A stretch of 64,000 bases of DNA from Puccinia triticina (taxonomy: Eukaryota; Basidiomycota; Pucciniomycetes; Pucciniales; Pucciniaceae), in NCBI RefSeq assembly GCF_026914185.1, contig NC_070559.1, positions 496,001 to 560,000 on the forward strand, in the 5' to 3' direction. The notes under the pieces are model-generated. The model had not been told where the DNA came from, searched no databases, and saw nothing but the letters and a program-made list of their open reading frames with translations. Positions 53,718 to 63,060 of this stretch are shown one piece after another; position 1 is the first letter of the stretch, and the number at the start of each line of letters is the position of its first letter. A program made the position numbers and the translations under genes.

Positions 53718-54475
53718 CTCTTCTTCTTTTATCACTACATCACCTTCTTCCATTTCACTTTCCTCCCTCTCCTTCTCCTTCTCTTTTCCCTTCTCCTTAT
53801 CTAAAAATAAAAATCAAAAGACAAACAAAGAAAATTTAAGCATAACCTTAGTAGAATAAAAAAAAAAAAATAGAACTTACCCTCAGCTCTTATCCTCTCC
53901 ATTTCTGCTTCTACCCTCCAACCATCTTCCTCCTCTTCCACTTGGTCCCTCACCCTTAATAACTCCAGGGCATTCCTTTCTTCAGTTTCCGCTATCATGG
54001 CATCTATGATTGAATGGGTATCCATCTATAGAAACAGAAAAAAAAAAAATATCAGTATTATAATCAATCTTCTTTCTTTTCAAATTCTTATTCATATACA
54101 TACAGAATCCATTCGACATACATGTGTAAAAGCGTTGTGGAACCGGCTATACAATTTAAGGCGTGCGTTTCGTGCGGCAACCGGGTCGTCGAGGTCCTCA
54201 CGAGCAAAGGCGAGGAGTCCTTGTTGGATATAGTGGCGCAAGGCATCGACTTCTTTGGGCTTAAAAGAGTCTCTCATACCGGCGTTGTACGCGTGAACAT
54301 TGTCGACGAACGAGTGCGCTCTGCGAATGGAGAATGGGATTTCGTAGGAAGGCCTAATAGCGGCCTCTTCGTCAAGTTGAGATGAAGTTATGGATGTGTT
54401 TGACGAATAATCTAATGAGTTATCAAGGTTCTCTTTCGGTGACGAGGGCGTGGAAGTAGCGCTGGAGGAAAACAT
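53718..54475 (-). CDS. Antisense spliced gene carried by the gypsy element
   Basis: On the opposite strand to pol, exon 1 (54,104-54,475) starts MFSSSATSTPSSPKEN and has a Ser-rich N terminus and a helical middle (IPFSIRRAHSFVDNVHAYNA, KEVDALRHYIQQGLLAFARE, ARNARLKLYSRFHNAF). The intron at 54,026-54,103 (GTATGT donor, CTATAG acceptor) joins in phase to exon 2 (53,881-54,025), an acidic coiled coil (AETEERNALELLRVRDQVEE). The intron at 53,801-53,880 (GTAAGT, TTTTTAG) leads to exon 3 (53,718-53,800), Lys/Glu-rich. The 3' end is uncertain: a further GTGAGC donor at 53,717 suggests a last exon near 53,560 or a short read-in. The product is about 200 aa, of unknown function, and probably nuclear or cytoplasmic as it has no signal peptide. 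A CRE-like site lies 85 bases upstream. Three consistent introns argue for a real gene. Confidence 0.6.
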
Positions 54476-55470
54476 TACGGATAACAAACGGCGATAACGG
54501 GAACTTTTCCGTTGACCAATGACCTAGGCCTTATAGAAAATTATTCCTTACTCACTTCATGACGTCACTATGGACGCATTCACCTTTCAGAATTGGTTGG
54601 CGCGGTTATTCTTTCATTTCGTTAATATTGACTCTGGTGTTCAACCCAGTTTAATTAATTCTTGGAACGCTTTCACGTCATTCTTTCCGCCTGAAACCTT
54701 TTTCAATCGATTGGCCAGCGTCAGGAGTCTAATTGGATAGCTCTCTGGCGCTACCTTAAAGTTATTTCATTATGTATTCATCTTCTTTCAACTCTTATAC
54801 GATGAAAACCGCGGAAAATTATAATGATGCTTTGAACAGCTCCAACAACCATTCGGCCGGCCACAAAATTGACATTACCGGTTTCAGGTTTGATCTTTCC
54901 GATCTTGCCTTTCATCTGAACTCGGTTCTAGACGATTCTATCGAGCTGTTTAGAAGATATAACCCTTCAAAGTTTCCCAAGGATTTACGCGGCCCCGCGG
55001 GTGCCATTCATTAAACGTTTACGGCGACCTATCGGCCGAAAGGAATCTCAATATTGATCTATTCTAGTTTCATCTCCTCGACCCTGCCTTTCAAACAAGA
55101 CCGTAATTAGAGAATTTCATCGACGGGTTTTGGAGTTATATGCGAAGGAAGATGGTCTCTTAAACTGCACGGCATTCCTACTACGCGCGCCCGCGGATTT
55201 CACTTGGATCTTTAACCGGCCCTACACAATCGATACTCAACCCTTAAAAATAACCAGTATATACCATTTTAATCTGCAGAATCGGCTCTTTCGAATGAAC
55301 TCGGTCTCGAAGATTTTCATCAAGCCGTTCCGAAGATACAGGTCGACCGTTTCCTTCTTTTTTTCCGACGTTCCGCACGCGCGCCTCCCGCATGGAGCCC
55401 CCGCTCAGACAACAGGACCCCTCTTTCGACAGCACATGCGTATGGACACATGTTCCATTCCCCAACTAGA
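54104..55470. other. CpG-rich block inside a CpG-poor retrotransposon
   Basis: CpG is common here (GTCGTCGAGG, GTCGACGAACG, CCGCGGGTG, CGCACGCGCG), while the gag and pol frames have very few CpG sites. The block holds exon 1 of the antisense gene, a CRE-like site and small plus-strand frames. The change in base usage suggests sequence of separate origin, such as captured host DNA. Confidence 0.65.
54560..54567. promoter_or_regulatory. CRE-like site TGACGTCA
   Basis: A perfect palindromic bZIP (ATF/CREB) site lies 85 bases upstream of the antisense ATG and three bases before a plus-strand ATG at 54,570. It could drive one or both strands. Binding is inferred from sequence alone. Confidence 0.45.
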
Positions 55471-55507
55471 CAAAATTAAGGCATCATCATCTTCACCCTG
55501 TATTTGA
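54570..55507 (+). other. Small plus-strand frames in the CpG-rich block
   Basis: Three successive frames are open: 54,570-54,740 (56 aa, MDAFTFQNWLARLFFHF), 54,772-55,014 (80 aa, MYSSSFNSYTMKTAENY) and 55,130-55,507. The second and third share a loose pattern (FHLNSVLDDSIELFRRY against FRMNSVSKIFIKPFRRY). I could not join them by clear splice sites. They may be exons of one gene, a decayed duplicate, or chance. Confidence 0.3.
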
Positions 55508-55716
55508 GGAATTATTCAACCATCAATCCAATCACTCATTCATTCACCATTATAATCAATTTCTTCCAACACATTGCAGCTCAGAAACCACCTCAATATT
55601 GGAATTTCTTCATCATCTTCACCCTGTATTCGAGGAATTATTCAACCATCAATCCAATCACTCATTCATTCACCATTATAATCAATTTCTTCCAACACAT
55701 TGCAGCTCAGAAACCA
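55485..55716. repeat. Tandem duplication, unit 126 bp
   Basis: CATCATCTTCACCCTGTATT at 55,485 recurs at 55,611. The copies differ at one site (TTTGAGG or TTCGAGG) until they diverge after AGAAACCACC. Confidence 0.85.
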
Positions 55717-56024
55717 CCCAATTGGATCAGTAACATTCTCTGGACAGCTTATCAACCTGGACTTCAAATTCTCTTCACAGAACTCTACATTATATACTCA
55801 GATACTCAGAAATTCAGCCATTAAACCTCAAATAATTCACAACCTTCAGAAACTACAATTATCAACCCCATCAATCATCATCATCATTGCATTGCTTTAC
55901 CTTAGCCTCAGTTAGGCGGGAAAAATTATTGTATTCTTCAGAGTGGAAATTAGTCTAATATGTGTCTGTCTCAAGGATATTGCCTTCAGCAGAGTTAGAT
56001 CTTCTTATACATTCAACCCTCATT

Positions 56025-56345
56025 GATAATTGGACCTTCTTTTGGATACTGGACTCTTTGGATTGGATACTGGACTATGGATACTCTGGATACATAGGAC
56101 TATAGGACTTTGGATTGGACTTGGATACCTTGGACTCAGATATACTGGACTTGGCTTATACTTGGATTCTATTGGCTTTGGACACTGGACTCTGCATTTG
56201 GACTGCTACTCAGGACTTTGGATTTCACCTTTTGGAGGAAGAACACTGGACTTTGGACTTTGGACTCTTGGACTCAACATTCTTCAACTCTTTCTGGATC
56301 ACTCTTATCTTTGGTGCATTGCCTGGGGACAGACAATAAGTTGGA
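56025..56345 (+). repeat. TTGGACT / TTGGATAC minisatellite before the polypurine tract
   Basis: Dozens of TGGACT, TGGATAC and TTGGACTTTGG units in one orientation precede the element's polypurine tract. It gives open frames in all three plus frames. Confidence 0.75.
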
Positions 56346-56351
56346 GGAGGA
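56343..56351 (+). other. Gypsy polypurine tract
   Basis: GGAGGAGGA ends exactly at the 3' LTR start, in the position of the plus-strand primer. Confidence 0.75.
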
Positions 56352-57302
56352 TGTGGTGCTCCATTCCAAACCATAAGTAGTATTTTATTGCTTTTCTTTA
56401 CATATATTCATCATTACATTGCCCATTTCCCCATAACCCTTCACAAATACTTCATTATTATTGCATATTCAGATTCTACGCCAAATTTTACCTATAGTCA
56501 CTCATACATAGTACCCCCTTATCTTCAATGGTTCAGTAGTTATAAAGGATATAAGACTTACAGACAACCTACATTCTTCATTAGTTACAATACTCATTTC
56601 ATTAGTAACCTACTTGAATCATTACAGTAAATTCCTTTTACATATTTATTCTCACATACTAAACTCTTTACATACATTTCTTATTATGTACACCTTACAT
56701 CATTGGATCTGTGCTTACCTCTTTCAGTAGTGCTCATCATTACAAGTAGTTACTATGTTCTCATCACTCTTCCCCATTAGTACATTCTTTTATTCCCATA
56801 ACCAGCATTCCCCTTTCAGCATTGCTCATCATTACATACTGTTACTATGTTCACATCACTCTTCCTCATTTGTACAACCTTCATTCTCATAGCCAGAACT
56901 CCTCATTGTCTGTGCTCATCCTTCCTTCATATAAGAACTGTCTTTCCCCTCTCACTTGTACCTCATGCAGAATTTATAGATAATTTTAGATACAGAAATT
57001 ATAAGTGCCCATTCTCATCAACCCATTGCCATTGAACCATTGCCCATTGCTCCCCCCCCCCCTTTCAACCATTGCTCCAACTCTCTTACCCTCAGTAGTC
57101 AGTAGTTAAGCTCATAGTACTAGCTCCTAAGATCAAGCAGAAATCAGCCACACCTTTTCTTCTTTTTCTTAGTGTTACTCTCATCCCCTCAGCATTAGTC
57201 AGGAAGGAAGCCTCATCAGCACCCTTGCATAGCTTACATTAGTACTAGTGTTGCTATCCATTTCCCTTCCAAGCTCTATTCTCCCCTTTGAGTAGTTCCA
57301 CA
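56352..57302 (+). repeat. Gypsy 3' LTR (951 bp)
   Basis: It is the same as 46,795-47,746 by eye except for 11 instead of 12 C in the run near 57,052. Confidence 0.93.
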
Positions 57303-58523
57303 TCGTCCTGAGTTGGCCGGGCTATTACCAGTATGAACTATTGGCTGGTAGAATTGTTGAAAGCCATAACCGGGAACCGGCGGGGCTAGGATTGGGTAGT
57401 ATGCCTGGTACTGAGGCGATTGCAGACGGTTCTGAGACGGATGATTGGCTGCCACAGGCTTCAAAGCTGTTTCCAGAGGGACAGGACAGTTACTAATCAG
57501 ATGACTTCTGGAACCGCAGCAAAAGCAGTTTTGGACTTGAGAGGGCGAATTCTTGAACTTTGCAGGACAAGTGGCCATTGTGTAGACATTGTCCGGGTGA
57601 CTCTCTATGGAATTGTTGCAAAACCCCGTCGGATTCGATTCAGCCTCAAAAGTCGAAGGGGGTACCGATCCTCGATGAGCTGCTTCCCAACCACAAACTT
57701 TTTCCTGACAGTCGTTCAATAGATCAATCATTTCCACAAAAAGCAGCGGGATTTGACGGCGTGCGGCTAGCTCTTGATCAACTCTGTAGTCGAATTCCTG
57801 CCGTAAAGGTGAGCCCTGGGCAATGGAGTCTTGAAGCATCATGCTGAAAATGGAATCCTGAGTTAAAGAGGCACCTGACTCCTTGAGGTCCAGTAATTGT
57901 CAACGGTAATTTGCTGCAACGGTTGTGGCTGGAATCCCTTGATCACACTTGATAGATCTCAATGCAGCCCATCTGTTGATTTGAGCCGCATGGCTGAAAG
58001 TTGTAAAGCGTTGACGAATAGAGATCATTATGGTGTAACAGGAATCCGCATGGTTGATATCTTCCTTGATCTTGTCAGATAAGGCAATCCGAAAAATGAC
58101 ACGCGCCAAGTGATCAACCGGATGACGAGAGAAATCCTCGTAGTAGTAGTTGCAGTAGTCAAGCGCGAAATCGGCGAGCTCTTCCATTTTGGTAAGCCAG
58201 GTACAAAAATTTGTGCCGGACGGTAAGAGCTTCTTTGCGTCCGGAAACAGATGGTATGCGTGTTTGATGATGTGATCCTTGTTCTTTGGGTTGCATGCAT
58301 ACGCAAAATCCGGTCGGGGAGGGAGAGCCTCATCCTCTGGTAGGTTGATACGAGGACCTGGTTGACGGGGTTCGTCCCAAGGGGCCCTAACGGTATCGAT
58401 ATCATCATCTGAGGAATTTTCGAACGCGACTCGTTTGCCGGCTGCATTGCTGCTGGAAGCCGCCGCTGCCGCGTTGGAGGATCGAGTGGCAATGGAACTT
58501 GGGGATTGGTTAACAGGAGCCAT
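57303..58523 (-). pseudogene. Copia C Gag, N-terminal part
   Basis: It starts MAPVNQSPSSIATRSSNAA at 58,523. A Ser/Ala-rich leader precedes a gag core (PSGTNFCTWLTKMEELADFA, HPVDHLARVIFRIALSDKIK) and a CCHC knuckle CFCCGSRSHLISNC (about 57,500-57,545). One in-frame TGA (57,900-57,902) interrupts an otherwise open frame. It runs to the gypsy insertion, beyond which gag resumes at 46,790. Confidence 0.9.
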
Positions 58524-58750
58524 AATGCTGGAAAAAAATTGTCGAATATAGGAGGGAGAAAAAACTTTCGGGATAAAAACTGGGTAACACTAAGACAGAA
58601 TAAACACGACACACAGAATATCCACACTAGGATCTACACTATAACACTATCACACTGGTACACACGATACTGAACACTAATTCAAACTATAACTATGATT
58701 TGTAAGACTCTGTATAACTTTCTAACTGTTTATAAGATGCGAGAAAAAAT

Positions 58751-58760
58751 GCTCATAACC
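58751..58760 (-). promoter_or_regulatory. Copia C primer-binding site (initiator tRNA-Met half)
   Basis: On the minus strand GGTTATGAGC follows the 5' LTR directly, complementary to the initiator tRNA-Met anticodon loop (GCTCATAACC). Copia A uses the same site. Confidence 0.65.
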
Positions 58761-59011
58761 TAATAGAGCCTGACAATGAGAATATATATTTTGAGAGAAG
58801 TGAACAACGAGAATGAATAAGAAATACAACAACTGAGGAAACATAAGCTCTATATATACATGCTATTATGTAGTATGTATGTAATAGAGAAAAGGCTGTC
58901 TAGTCGAGGAAACATGGGAAAGTCCCATGTCTATGGTAAGTCATGACATATGACTTACCCTGGACATGTAGGATGTAAACGTAATGACATATTACGTATC
59001 ATACTACAACA
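58761..59011 (-). repeat. Copia C 5' LTR (251 bp)
   Basis: It pairs with 42,984-43,234 with four differences; one is T at 58,792 against C at 43,015 in a TCG context. Confidence 0.93.
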
Positions 59012-59064
59012 ACCCACCCCCCATATTGCACCTCACCTTTTCACCGCTGTTCCACCACTAACAC

Positions 59065-61593
59065 TTGCACCCGGAAGATTACACCTTTAGAAATCGCAAG
59101 TATATCTGCAAGTGCTGCCCCCGTGCGACGGGCGTCGCAAACTGGCCAGCACATTGCCGGAGGAAAGCCCATCAGGTAAACTTCAACCTGCGGGCACATA
59201 TGAGACGAGCCGCTGCCAAGCGGGCAAGGACGGCCGAACTGGCACGGGCAGCATCCTTGGCAGTGCAACACGCTGACATCAACGAAGCACCCACTGAACA
59301 CGGTTCCGCAAATAACCTCGACGACTATTGGGTTTGGGATTGTATCAAAGCTAATTGTGATTTTCATCCGCCAACATTACCCACACCCAATGCACTCACA
59401 CTGGTCAAAGAACTGGAGCAAAATGAAGGATCCCAGCCCAACGCCAATGCCCCACCTGCAGCCTCCGTGCGCAACTCGCATGTTATGGACGTCGGACTTG
59501 GACATATAAGCATTGATGTTGGTTGTCGCCCCGGACCCGACATCCCCGTTCGTCAGACAGATATTTGATCTAACAGGCTCAATAAGAGCCCATGGTTCCC
59601 TTACAAGAGCAAGATGGTAAGCAATAATTTGCCCTACTTGCTTTTGCAAAATCCTCACTACTGAGACGTACTCTTTAGGACCTCATTGCCTCTTTGATCA
59701 TCGGTCACACCCGCTCCATGATCTCAAGGACCATCTACACCAAAATCCGGGCAATCTTGAAACTGTGCCACGCAAAACTTCCAGCATGGGCGGCTGTTCG
59801 CACCTCCCGAGCCAGAATCAACAAAATCTTGGGTCCAACATTACTCTTGTCCGTGTCAGTCTTTGACACACCCTGCTATTCCCTCAGCGCCAAGGAGATC
59901 ATTTCTCAAGTGAGTTGCAAGCACCCCGTGAGTTTGACATGCCTGCACCGCCTATGGGCTGATGCTTATGTGACGATCAGGAGCTATCAAATCACCTGGT
60001 TGCAAAACACCTCGAATTTTATCCGGAGCTGACCCATGGTCTCAACATCTCAAAATTTAGCCAATGTTCTAAGTGGGTGGGTGGTCTATCCCATGAACAC
60101 CGGCCTCAAATGTTTGATTCGAATGGCGAGCACTTCTATATTTACGAACCAGCACAGCTAATTTCGCGCGAAGTCGTCATCCCGATTTATATCGTTCAAT
60201 ATCAGTCGGCTCTACATGCTATGTCTATCCGACTTAATACGCACAACACTCGCAACAACTTGGATGGCATCAAGATCACCATTCCAGGTAACTTGTTTGT
60301 ATCAGACTCTGATTTGACCTTGATATAACCCGTGGATCAGTTCTCAGCAATCTATGACACCATCACGTTGTCTGGCACTGGGGAGCTTCTGTGGGAGGCG
60401 TGTGGTGGTAAGATTTATGGTATGTCGGCCGATATCTGATGGACTGCGCTTTGCAATCTGGCTTGCACTCACTTGATTCCTTTGTAGAATCGTTCCTATA
60501 TGGCCGACCAGATCAAGTAGTGAAGTTTCCCAATCCGTGGAGGAAGAAATCATCCCATCTCGTGATCCGCCAGGTCCCAATCACTCTCTATGCGGATGAC
60601 ACTTCAGGGAACGTGTCCAAGCAGTTCAACAAACACACATCGTTTTACTTTACGCTTTCCGGGCTGTCTCCGCACATCTCAAACCAAGAATATCACTGTC
60701 ACTTTTTGGCAACGTCAAATGTGGCTAGTGTTTGTGAAATATCTGAGCAAATTGTGGACGAGATCAAGTAAGTCAACACTTCATTTGTATCTCCGCATAA
60801 TTTTACCACGTCACTAACGAGTGTCCATGTCAGCAATATGGCCACCAAAGGCTTTCTGGCGTACAACCATAGCATTGCGAGCCCTGTATGGGTGGTTGGT
60901 TTGGTTTTATGTTTCTTAGCAGACTCGCCTATGCATGCGGAGGTAACCAATACACCTATCCCAGGGAACTGTCTGCACCCTTGTAGGATGTGTACGCTGT
61001 CAGTGACTAAGCTAATGTTCAAGAAAACAAGGACGTACATTTGGAATTCCCTCCATCGAGGTTATTTGGGTGATACGGTGGGTCCTTCTGGCTCAAATTT
61101 GTCCTGTGTGTTGTGGTGTCGCTGACAGATTCCGTGGTGCATCATGACAGCTTCCAAACCATGCACGCTGTTGGTCGAAGACCAAAGAGGACACTTATAA
61201 CGAGGTATTCAAGATGGCTCAGGACAAGAGTCTCAACAAAGCGATCACCAAATCAAAAGACCTAGGCGTGAAAGACTCAATCAACCTGAAACTGCTCCGG
61301 CTCGCTAAAGGCGACCCAGGCATGCAAGACCTGATTGATCTTTGGTTGGAGAAGAACCAAACACGATTGTACAACCCATTCTTGGAACTCATTAGTAAGT
61401 AATTCTGGCTGCTCTTGGGATCCCTGGTAAGCTGGGTGGCTCATCACTTGTGTTCAGGCTTTGATGGGGTGAGGGATACCCCGGTGGAGGTCTTGCATGT
61501 GATACTACTATGCATTGTTAAATACCTGGCACGTGATTTGGTCGGGGGAGTGCCAAAGGCCACCAAGAAGACTCACTATTCTGCCTGGTCATG
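59065..61593 (+). pseudogene. Multi-exon CACTA/Tnp2-like transposase relic
   Basis: Exons read in frame: 59,065-59,616 (Cys/His-rich start KYICKCCPRATGVANWPAHC), 59,679-59,909, 59,981-60,419, 60,488-60,767, 60,834 to about 61,075, about 61,150-61,394 and 61,458-61,593. They are separated by introns of 62-71 bp with GT-AG ends where I could place them. Core motifs are YADDTSGN, LCFLADSPMHAEVTNTP, PCRMC and TPVEVLHVILLCIVKYLARD. Their order (DD, then a second Asp, then a Cys pair, then LH...KYL) resembles Tnp2-type CACTA transposases, though I know the family only as repetitive rust proteins. TGA at 59,566 and TAA at 60,326 break the frame, and the C-terminal half is missing. The 5' start may lie upstream, cut off by copia C. 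Confidence 0.6.
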
Positions 61594-61633
61594 GTAAGTC
61601 TTCATCAGCGCGGTACCTCACTCTCTCCCCAAC

Positions 61634-62314
61634 ATGATGGATGATCCCGAGCTGATGTTGGATCCACAGGACAATTTACATCAGCAGCCACGTGACATAT
61701 TGGAACAGCACTTACCACCGGGTTTCCTTGACAATCATGTCGACGCCATTAGCAGTGTCAACTCTGCCGTCAAGAAGCAACTGAAGTATGTTAGACACAA
61801 GCTTCGGAATGTCTTGCTGACTGGCATTGTTCTACAAAGTGAACCAACCCTCCCCAACATACCAAACCTCGCCCAACTCTCGCGGTTAATATGGTGGCAC
61901 TTGAATCCCCAAAGGAGCGAGAATGCCACTGATCCACAGGTGGATCACGCAGTTCGCGACCCAATAATTTGCGTCCGATTTGCCTACCTCCGGTGGGCTA
62001 CCCTATTCAACTACTTCGATCCGGCGTCTCGAAACATTTCCCAGTGGCATCAAATTGACACCAGACTCATTGCAAACAGCGAGCTGCCCGTCTCGTACAC
62101 AAATGCGTGTGTCTTTCTTCATTTGCTCTCTGATCCTCAAGCCCCACCAGGCTGATGACATCTATCTCTTGCGCACAGATGGCATCAACTCCTTGGCGCC
62201 CAAGATGCCGCCTTGTTTGGCCACCAGCCTTCACTCGCCAACCTCGACCAATCTGCTGTGCAAGTTTCAACCGATGAAGAAGTACGCACCCGATGGGTCC
62301 CGCCAGAAGCCTAA
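61634..62314 (+). CDS. Intact two-exon gene of unknown function (about 200 aa)
   Basis: Exon 1 (61,634-62,106) starts MMDDPELMLDPQDNLHQQPR. The intron at 62,107-62,178 (72 bp, GTGTGT to CACAG) joins in frame to exon 2, which reads WHQLLGAQDAALFGHQPS and ends RWVPPEA at TAA 62,312. The middle has a basic helix (VKKQLKYVRHKLRNVLLTGI) and a conserved-looking RFAYLRWATLFNYF stretch. I recall similar repetitive proteins in rusts but know no function. It follows the transposase relic by 40 bases on the same strand, so it could be a second gene of the same element or, with an intron, its C-terminal continuation. Confidence 0.5.
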
Positions 62315-62379
62315 CTAAGCATCTGTGCAGCTGGTCAGGTTGCGCCGTCCTAAGAGGACACAAAATTAGCTTTGTTGTA

Positions 62380-63060
62380 ACCGTCCGAGACCGTCCGGGC
62401 GCTATCGGGCGCCGTATTATTCCTTCCCCATCCTATGATCCTGATCCCCCCTCCCTTGCAATGTGGACAAAATTTTCCATTGCATCATGTGTGTCGGCGC
62501 CTGGCGCTCTCCGTTGGTGGATGAACCATTTGCCGAATGTGAGGTCCGGTGCCCAGAGCGCCAGATCCATGGTCCACCCGGATGCAATATGCGCCCCTTC
62601 GGCAGATAGTTTGTGATAAACCTGACCGCGTTGCATGAGTTGCGGGTCCTGGATCAGGTATCCCGCTGACTGTTGGTCCCACCTCGGACATCCTTCCCGG
62701 AGCCGCTTAGAGCCAAGCGGATATCCGACCCGCCGTCCCCCCGGTCTGTGTCCGATGGTTCCCTCCCAGACGCCCCGGTGCCGAGCTAGGAGGTGCCCCA
62801 GAGGTGAACCAGTGCGACCCCCCAGGGGCAACTTCAGAAGCCGGACGCCCCCGAATCGCCCCTTGAGTCGGCAACGCAACCCGGGCGCCCTCATGGGACG
62901 CCCTTGGGGCACCCATCACCACCCCTGAGGCGTCACTAGGGCGGTAAGTTACGAAGCGCCCTCCGGGCGTTCCGATCTTGCAGGGTCCCGGCAACGCCCT
63001 GGAGGCCGCCCCTGGGGCGTCGGGTTCGCCCCGCTGTGTAAGAGCCTCAAGGAGCCTCAA
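62380..63060. repeat. GC-rich GGGCG / CGCCC cluster
   Basis: GGCGCC, GGGGCGTC, GACGCCCC and CGCCCTCCGGGCG words occur in both orientations, especially 62,690-63,020. It is similar in words to 23,290-23,560. Overlapping frames on both strands have no domain. Confidence 0.55.

Larger units (their letters stand above)
46795..57302 (+). mobile_element. Young Ty3/gypsy retrotransposon with extra 3' gene block
   Basis: LTRs of 952 and 951 bp (46,795-47,746 and 56,352-57,302) look identical apart from one C in a C-run. Inside are an intact gag-protease, an intact pol, and then a 2.8 kb region between pol and the 3' LTR holding an antisense spliced gene and other non-gag/pol sequence. A primer-binding site and polypurine tract are in place. 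The target duplication is 4 bp (TTGT at 46,791-46,794, TCGT at 57,303-57,306); a 4 bp duplication restores the copia C gag frame, a 5 bp one does not. It inserted into copia C very recently and may still be active. Confidence 0.95.
42984..59011 (-). mobile_element. Ty1/copia retrotransposon C, split by a gypsy insertion
   Basis: Two 251 bp LTRs (42,984-43,234 and 58,761-59,011) and the target duplication ACCCA (42,979-42,983 and 59,012-59,016) bound it. On the minus strand gag starts at 58,523, continues to 57,303, and resumes at 46,790 after the 10.5 kb gypsy element; pol ends at 43,227. I count four LTR differences. It carries one nonsense codon, two frameshifts in homopolymer runs and three lost catalytic Asp residues. 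It lies just 24 bp from the Helitron terminus at 42,959. Confidence 0.95.

Noticed and set aside
59566..59568. TGA in the transposase relic explained by an extra intron
   Set aside because: No GT-AG pair around it keeps both flanking motifs in frame, so I treat it as nonsense.
60288..60340. Intron in exon 3 of the transposase relic
   Set aside because: GT and AG are present, but splicing shifts the frame. Reading through with one TAA keeps the conserved VDQFSAIYD segment in frame.
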